From NCBI GenBank assembly GCA_031271905.1, contig JAISUT010000056.1, forward strand, positions 41,856-105,855: a stretch of 64,000 nucleotides of DNA, in the 5' to 3' direction. The notes below the pieces were generated by a model. The model searched no databases. It had not been told where the DNA came from and saw only the letters and a program-made list of their open reading frames with translations. Made by a program: the position numbers and the translations under genes. The stretch comes from Acidobacteriota bacterium. Its GTDB lineage: Bacteria; Acidobacteriota; UBA6911. Below, piece after piece: positions 58,852 to 64,000 of the stretch. The stretch's first letter is position 1. The number at the start of each line of letters is the position of its first letter.

Positions 58852-59182
58852 ATATGTCTTGGATTCTTTTGCCCTCCTCGCTTTTTTCAACGACGAGCCG
58901 GGCGGCTCCGCTGTCCGGGAAATCTTTGAACACGCGCAGTCGCATCCGTCGCGCCTCTACCTGTCGGCGGTCAACCTGAGCGAATGCCTCTACATCGTAG
59001 AGCGGCGGCTGGGGCCGCCGCAGACAGAGGCGGCGTGCGACAGCCTAACGACTGGTGCCGACGCCGCAGGAGTGCTACGACTACCTGCCCTTCGGGCGGA
59101 TGCTCAACTCGTCGGACAACGGGCGGGGCGCAAACCGACCATGTATTGCCCGTCCCGCTCGAGGATCACGACGTCCCCGTAG
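58823..59182 (+). pseudogene. PIN-domain toxin, C-terminally truncated and fused out of frame to Rhs-derived sequence
   Basis: YVLDSFALLAFFNDEPGGSAVREIFEHAQSHPSRLYLSAVNLSECLYIVERRLG then non-PIN tail after about 59045. Confidence 0.7.
59070..59141 (+). pseudogene. Rhs core C-terminal fragment
   Basis: ECYDYLPFGRMLNSSDNGRGANRP, a characteristic Rhs core-end motif. Confidence 0.6.
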
Positions 59183-59901
59183 ATGTCCGACAGCGCTTTT
59201 TCCAGCCCTTGGACGGAGCTGTCCCGCATCTGGACGTCGGCGACCAGCGTCCCCTCTTTCAGCAGGAGCAGCCTGTCGCAGTAGGTCAGGGCGAAGTTGG
59301 GGTTGTGCAGGGTCACCAGCCCCGCCTTCCCCTCGGCGTGTATGAGGTCGCGGATGTTTTTCAACACCAGGTGCTTGTTCAAAAAATCGAGCGCGCTGTC
59401 CGGTTCGTCCATCAGCATGACGGGGGCGTCCTGCGCCAGCGTGCGCGCCAAGATCACCATCTGCTGCTGCCCGCCGCTCAGCCTGCCGAAGTCGCGGTGG
59501 GCCGCCCCGCCGAGCCCCATTTTCGCCAGCGCGTCCCGGCACGCCTGCCGTTGCGCCTTCGAGGGGTTTTCCAGCAGCCCCAGGTGCGGGTTGAGCCCCA
59601 TCAGCACCACGTCCAGCACCGACAGGCCGTCCATCGCGCTATGGCGCTGCGGGATGTAGGCGAGGCGCCGGGCCCGCTTGTGTTCGTGAAACGAGGTGCA
59701 ATCGACCCCTTCCACGACGCAGCGCCCGCCCTGGGCCGGGAGCAGGCCGCAGATCGTCTTCAGCAACGTCGTCTTGCCCGAACCGTTCAGGCCGAGCAGG
59801 GCGCAATACTCCCCCTCCCGGATGGAGAAACTGACGTCCCCGACGACGCGCGCCTTGCCGTAGCCCGCCGAAAGCCCGTCCAGCCGCAGCAGCTCCCTCA
59901 T
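59104..59901 (-). CDS. ABC transporter ATP-binding protein (FecE/BtuD-like)
   Basis: LLGLNGSGKTTLLKTICG, RLSGGQQQMVILARTLAQDAPVMLMDEPDSALD. Confidence 0.93.
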   Translation of the reverse strand: MRELLRLDGLSAGYGKARVVGDVSFSIREGEYCALLGLNGSGKTTLLKTICGLLPAQGGRCVVEGVDCTSFHEHKRARRLAYIPQRHSAMDGLSVLDVVLMGLNPHLGLLENPSKAQRQACRDALAKMGLGGAAHRDFGRLSGGQQQMVILARTLAQDAPVMLMDEPDSALDFLNKHLVLKNIRDLIHAEGKAGLVTLHNPNFALTYCDRLLLLKEGTLVADVQMRDSSVQGLEKALSDIYGDVVILERDGQYMVGLRPARCPTS

Positions 59902-60932
59902 GCGTCCCCCCCCTGCCGCCTCATGATGAAATAGAGCAGGAACGGCACGCCGACAAGGGTGGTCAGGATGCTGATAGGCACTTCGGCGCTGTAGATGGTG
60001 CGGGCGAAGACGTCTGCCACCAGCAGGATCACCCCGCCGACGAGGCTCGCGAAGACGCAGACGGGGAAGCTGTTCCTCTTCAGCAGCAGCCTGGCGATGT
60101 GCGGGGCGATGAGGCCGACGAAGGCTATCAGCCCCGTCACGCAGACGGTGGAGGTCACCATGAGGGTGGAGAAGGCCAAAACCCCTATGCGCACCCCGCG
60201 CACCCTCACCCCCAGCATGCGGCTTTCGTCCTCTTGGAGCCCCAGCAGGGTGACCTGCCGGCGCAGCAGGACCACCCCCGCCAGCCCGACGGCGAACAGC
60301 GGGAAGACGACCGCCAGCTTCGAGGCCGTCATGTTGCTGAAACTCCCCATCGACCAATACTCGATGGCCGCCAGCTCCTTCTCGGGGTCGGCGAAGAACT
60401 TCAACATCATGATGAACGATTCGGAGACCGCCTTCATGACGACGCCCGCCAGGATATAGGTCGCCATGCTGTTGCGGTCGGTCATGCGCACCAGGGCGAT
60501 GACCATGAAAGTCACCAGCAGCCCGCCGACGAAGGCTGAAGACGCCAGCAACATGGTGCTGCCGCCGAAGACCACCACCGCCACCGCCGCGCCCAGGTTG
60601 GCGCCGCTTGAGACGCCGATGATGTCGGGGGCCGCCAGCGGATTCTTGAATATGATCTGGTAGACGCTTCCGGCGAGCCCGAGCCCGACGCCGGTGAGAA
60701 ACGACATGACGGCCCGCGGCACCCGCAGGTTCAGGAACACGTCTCGCTTGAGCTGGCCGACCTCCCCGCCGAACAGGATCGCCCCGATCTCCTCCACCGT
60801 CAGCGGATACTTGCCGATGCAGAAGGAAAACAGGAACGCCAGCGCCGCCAGCGCGCCGACGGCGGCGAAGCACCAGGCGAAGCGCCTCCGGACGGCCCGG
60901 ACGGCGTCGGGTTCCGACGGCGCGACGGGCAT
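59898..60932 (-). CDS. ABC transporter permease (FecCD/BtuC family)
   Basis: LRVPRAVMSFLTGVGLGLAGSVYQIIFKNPLAAPDIIGVSSGANLGAA; GLIAFVGLIAPHIARLL. Confidence 0.93.
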   Translation of the reverse strand: MPVAPSEPDAVRAVRRRFAWCFAAVGALAALAFLFSFCIGKYPLTVEEIGAILFGGEVGQLKRDVFLNLRVPRAVMSFLTGVGLGLAGSVYQIIFKNPLAAPDIIGVSSGANLGAAVAVVVFGGSTMLLASSAFVGGLLVTFMVIALVRMTDRNSMATYILAGVVMKAVSESFIMMLKFFADPEKELAAIEYWSMGSFSNMTASKLAVVFPLFAVGLAGVVLLRRQVTLLGLQEDESRMLGVRVRGVRIGVLAFSTLMVTSTVCVTGLIAFVGLIAPHIARLLLKRNSFPVCVFASLVGGVILLVADVFARTIYSAEVPISILTTLVGVPFLLYFIMRRQGGDA

Positions 60933-60934
60933 GG

Positions 60935-61957
60935 CTACCGCTCCGCCAAGGAAGACGTGTCGATGTTTTCGATGCCGTAGAACTCGCGGTAGAACGACGA
61001 GACGTCCCGGCGCAAGTCGTCCGTGGAGTAGACGTCGCCGTGCAGCACGGACAGGAGCCAGCGCACACCGAGGATGCAGGACGGCGTGGGGGCGTCCCAC
61101 CCGTCGAAGTCCTGCGGCATCTGGTAGACCCGGCCGTTTCTCACCGCCGCCACCTGCCCGAGCGACGTGTCCGTCAGGATGTCCTTCTTGGAGTAGCTGG
61201 CGTAGGAGGAGATCACGATGACCTCCGGGTCCATCGACAGCACCTGCTCGTAGGACACCGTCTTCCAGAAATCGCCGTCGATGCCGCCCGCCACGTTTTT
61301 CCCGCCCGCCCAGAGCATCTGGTCCGACTGGTACATGGCCTTCGGCGCGGTCAGGAGCCAGGAGCTGTCCCCCGCCATGTAGACGGCGGGAGGGGGGCCG
61401 GCCCGGGCGACCAGCTTTTCGATCGCGGCCAGTTCCGCGTCATACCAGCCGTTCAGCTTCTTCGCCCGTTCATCGGCCCCGCACGCCTTGCCGAGCAGGG
61501 CGATCATCTCCTTGAGCGCCGCCTGGCTTTCGGGGTTGACCAGCAGCACGGGGACGCCCAGCTCCTCAAGGCGCGCCGCGCTGTCTTTCAGCCTGAGCGG
61601 TATGACCACCAGGTCGGGCTCCAGCGCCAGGCAGCCTTCCAGGTCGAGCTCGCGGGAGGTGCCGACGGCTGGAAGGCGCAGGAGCCCCGGGGCGGCCAGC
61701 TTGAAGGTCGGCCGGGTGGGGGCGGAGGACTCGATCCCGACTATCCGGTCTTTCAAGCCCAAGGCGAGCAGGGCGGACGACGAGACGTAATAGCCGCTCA
61801 CGATCCTTTTCACCTCGCCCGGAACCGTCACTTGGCGACCGCCCTGGTCGGTCACGACGACGGCGGCGGCCGGCTGCGGCGCGGTCTTGGAGGAGACGCA
61901 GGCAGAGAGGCTTCCGAGCAGGAGCAACGCCGCCAGGAGAATCGAATTTCTTTTCAT
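60935..61957 (-). CDS. ABC transporter substrate-binding lipoprotein (FepB/BtuF type)
   Basis: Lipobox LLGSLSACVSS; VVVTDQGGRQVTVPGEVKRIVSGYYVSSSALLALGLKDRIVGI; LEPDLVVIPL; PEVIVISSYASY. Confidence 0.9.
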   Translation of the reverse strand: MKRNSILLAALLLLGSLSACVSSKTAPQPAAAVVVTDQGGRQVTVPGEVKRIVSGYYVSSSALLALGLKDRIVGIESSAPTRPTFKLAAPGLLRLPAVGTSRELDLEGCLALEPDLVVIPLRLKDSAARLEELGVPVLLVNPESQAALKEMIALLGKACGADERAKKLNGWYDAELAAIEKLVARAGPPPAVYMAGDSSWLLTAPKAMYQSDQMLWAGGKNVAGGIDGDFWKTVSYEQVLSMDPEVIVISSYASYSKKDILTDTSLGQVAAVRNGRVYQMPQDFDGWDAPTPSCILGVRWLLSVLHGDVYSTDDLRRDVSSFYREFYGIENIDTSSLAER

Positions 61958-62398
61958 AGGGGATGCTTCTTCCTGTAGAGGGCGTCATCGATGACATCGA
62001 CGCCTCCGGTTTCAATTATCCTTTTACAAATCCGCTTACAAATCCGCCCATGCCGCAAAATGCTATCAATATATGGCATTTTATAGCGCTTGTCAGCGCT
62101 TTTTGCATATGCGCCCCACGGGTATACGCCCCACGAACAATTCCTGACATCGCCGCCGCCTTCGTCTGCCGGCGCCTCGCGTTGATCGACAGGAACCTCA
62201 AGCTGCTGGAAAAAGCATGAAAGAATGGGAGCCGTTTTGTCCTGCCACGTTTTAGTGGTAAAACCCTTGGACGACGTCATGCGGTTTTGCAACATCACAC
62301 AACCGCCTGCCGTCATACGAGGCTATTCTGATAACTCGCTCCTGCGAAACGAAATGCATGGCCGATGCGCTCGTGTCGCATCAGTTTGCTTGAAATTT

Positions 62399-62426
62399 AC
62401 TGAAAATCAGCCATACTGAAAATCGG
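62399..62426. promoter_or_regulatory. Direct repeat upstream of vapBC-like pair (putative operator)
   Basis: ACTGAAAATCAG-ccat-ACTGAAAATCGG, ending 40 bp before the antitoxin ATG. Confidence 0.5.
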
Positions 62427-62466
62427 TGTTGCAGATCGGTTCGGACAACAGCCGGAAGGAGCATTT

Positions 62467-62736
62467 ATGAACGGGGCATATCAGGTACAGGTGGTGCAAC
62501 GAGGCATCATCACATTGCCAAAGCAGTTGCGGGAACAGGCGAACGTTGCGGAAGGCGACACCTTGACGCTGTTTCATCTGGGCGAAGGTGTAATGGTGCT
62601 GAGTTCGCGGCGGGCGCAGGCAGATGCCATCGCCGACAAATTGTCGGTGGAATGGACGGAGGCGGGAGAAACGCTGGAATCGATGTTGTCGGCTTTGAAG
62701 GAAATCCGCACAGAGTATGACGCAAAAAAACATTAG
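62467..62736 (+). CDS. AbrB/SpoVT-type antitoxin
   Basis: YQVQVVQRGIITLPKQLREQANVAEGDTLTLFHLGEGVMVLSSR; RBS GGAAGGAG. Confidence 0.88.
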   Translation: MNGAYQVQVVQRGIITLPKQLREQANVAEGDTLTLFHLGEGVMVLSSRRAQADAIADKLSVEWTEAGETLESMLSALKEIRTEYDAKKH

Positions 62737-63169
62737 GGTGTTCCTCGACACAAGCGTGATTTTCGCCGCCGTCCTTTCTGCAGACGGTGGGGCGCGACAA
62801 TTGTTCCGACTGGCAGAAGCTGGCGTCGTGCAACTTTTAGTCGGGGCGTCCGTCCTACGCGAAGCGGAAGAGGTGACGCGACGCAAGGCACCGGCGTCGC
62901 TGGCGACCTTGGCGCGGCTGTTGCATGTCGCGAACATCGAAGTATGCGCAGATCCCGACGCCGCAGAAATCGCGGCGGCCTCGCGCAACGTGCAGTACCC
63001 GCCGGACGCGCAGGTGTTGGCAGAAGCCATCCGCGCCCGCCCCGATTGGTTTGTCAGTCACGACAAAGAACATTTCCTGAAACGGGTCGAAGACTTCAAC
63101 TTCGCTTTTTCGATAGGGACGCCAGGCGATGCATTGCAATTCATTCGGGACAGCTTTTCCAAACTGTAG
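62717..63169 (+). CDS. PIN-domain toxin (VapC-like)
   Basis: IRVFLDTSVIFAAVLSADGGARQLFRLA; PPDAQVLAEAIRARPDWFVSHDKEHFL; overlaps the antitoxin. Confidence 0.87.
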   Translation: MTQKNIRVFLDTSVIFAAVLSADGGARQLFRLAEAGVVQLLVGASVLREAEEVTRRKAPASLATLARLLHVANIEVCADPDAAEIAAASRNVQYPPDAQVLAEAIRARPDWFVSHDKEHFLKRVEDFNFAFSIGTPGDALQFIRDSFSKL

Positions 63170-63181
63170 AGACGCCAGTGT

Positions 63182-64000
63182 TTGAACGAAGAGGCGTTGA
63201 AGGCGCTCGACGTGCAGTGGGAGATACTGCCGCATGTCGTGGACATCAAAGAAGGCAGGAAGGACGGCGCCCCGGTGATCCAGCCGCCGCCGCCCCCGTC
63301 GCCGAAAGGGGGCGGCATGTTCGGCATGGGGGGCGGCAACAACCCGCCGAAGAAGGGGAACGTCTCCTATTCGAACCAGAACCAGGGGGATGTGGAAAAA
63401 GGCTTCGCCGAGGCGGACCACATCGTCGAGTACGACCTGAACCTGCCCACCTACGCCTCCTCTTCGCCCAACCCGGGAGTTCGTGCGTTGCGTCAACACC
63501 CGCAGGGACACGTTCGACTTCATGATCCAGCAGCGCTTCGTCCATGTGAAGATGGGCTTCACCGACGACGGCCTGATCACGGCTTTCGACGACTTCTCGA
63601 TAGCCGACGGCGGCACCCAGGGCAATTCGTTCTTCGGGACTTCGGGCGACCAGGGCTACGGGCCGTACATCGGCACCAAGTGCGTGAACATAAGGCAGCG
63701 GATGGACATCGTGGACAGCAACCGCGGCCTCATGCCGTTCAGCTCGCAGTTCTGCCCCTTCAACTGGGACGCGGTGACGATGGCGATACACATCATCGCC
63801 GAGAGGCTGGGGAAGGATCCCATCGACGTCGCGCGGCTGAACCTGCACGGCCCGGACGGTCAAGAGGATCCGAGGCCGGTCCCCAGCTTCGACGCCTGCA
63901 TCGAAGCCGGAAAGAAGATGATGGACTGGAGCTGGCATAAGAACGGCGCGAAGAAGCTGCCCGACGGCCGGATGCACGGGGCCGGATTCAGGTACCAGAT
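63182..64000 (+). pseudogene. Decayed paralogue of a molybdenum-hydroxylase large subunit (5' truncated, internally deleted and frameshifted), continuing past the right edge
   Basis: Frame 1: EALKALDVQWEILPHVVDIKEG...GDVEKGFAEADHIVEYDLNLPTYASSSPNPG; other frame: DDGLITAFDDFSIADGG...DPIDVARLNL...KNGAKKLPDGRMHGAGF; homologous to segments of the protein at 19197..21683. Confidence 0.75.

Overview
High-GC bacterial chromosomal window (about 64 kb), mostly dense housekeeping operons. Left to right: a minus-strand chemotaxis block (FIST protein, cheD, cheB, cheR, MCP, cheW, cheA); argF; a YjbQ-family gene; an ECF sigma factor plus a membrane anti-sigma/VWA protein; tRNA-Ala(GGC); an RluA-type pseudouridine synthase; an ADP-ribosylglycohydrolase; a three-subunit molybdenum hydroxylase; an orphan sensor kinase; a MalT-like LuxR regulator ending in a G18/C18 tract; an argR-C-B-D-(short NAGS)-J cluster preceded by tandem ARG-box-like sites; lepB; TPR protein; RlmI-type methyltransferase; a fliK-like/flhX pair; ppdK; a secreted protein with an almost exact 23-residue repeat; DUF177-rpmF-plsX-acpP; etfBA; pgpH-ybeY-corC; and a diheme protein, TonB receptor and FecCDE-type ABC transporter. 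Accessory and decayed material is concentrated at 10.8-11.3 kb, about 17.0 kb, and 57.9-64 kb (Rhs-like relics, VapBC-type toxin-antitoxin genes with operator-like repeats, and a doubly deleted molybdenum-hydroxylase paralogue). The strongest candidates for a second look are the 23-aa-repeat protein with C-terminal peptidoglycan-binding domain (40.8-43.3 kb), the two-CW-like cysteine insertion inside the first Hpt domain of CheA, a 122-bp MITE-like element at the rpmF stop codon, and the shuffled Rhs/TA locus. All family calls come from reading motifs by eye; no database search was run.
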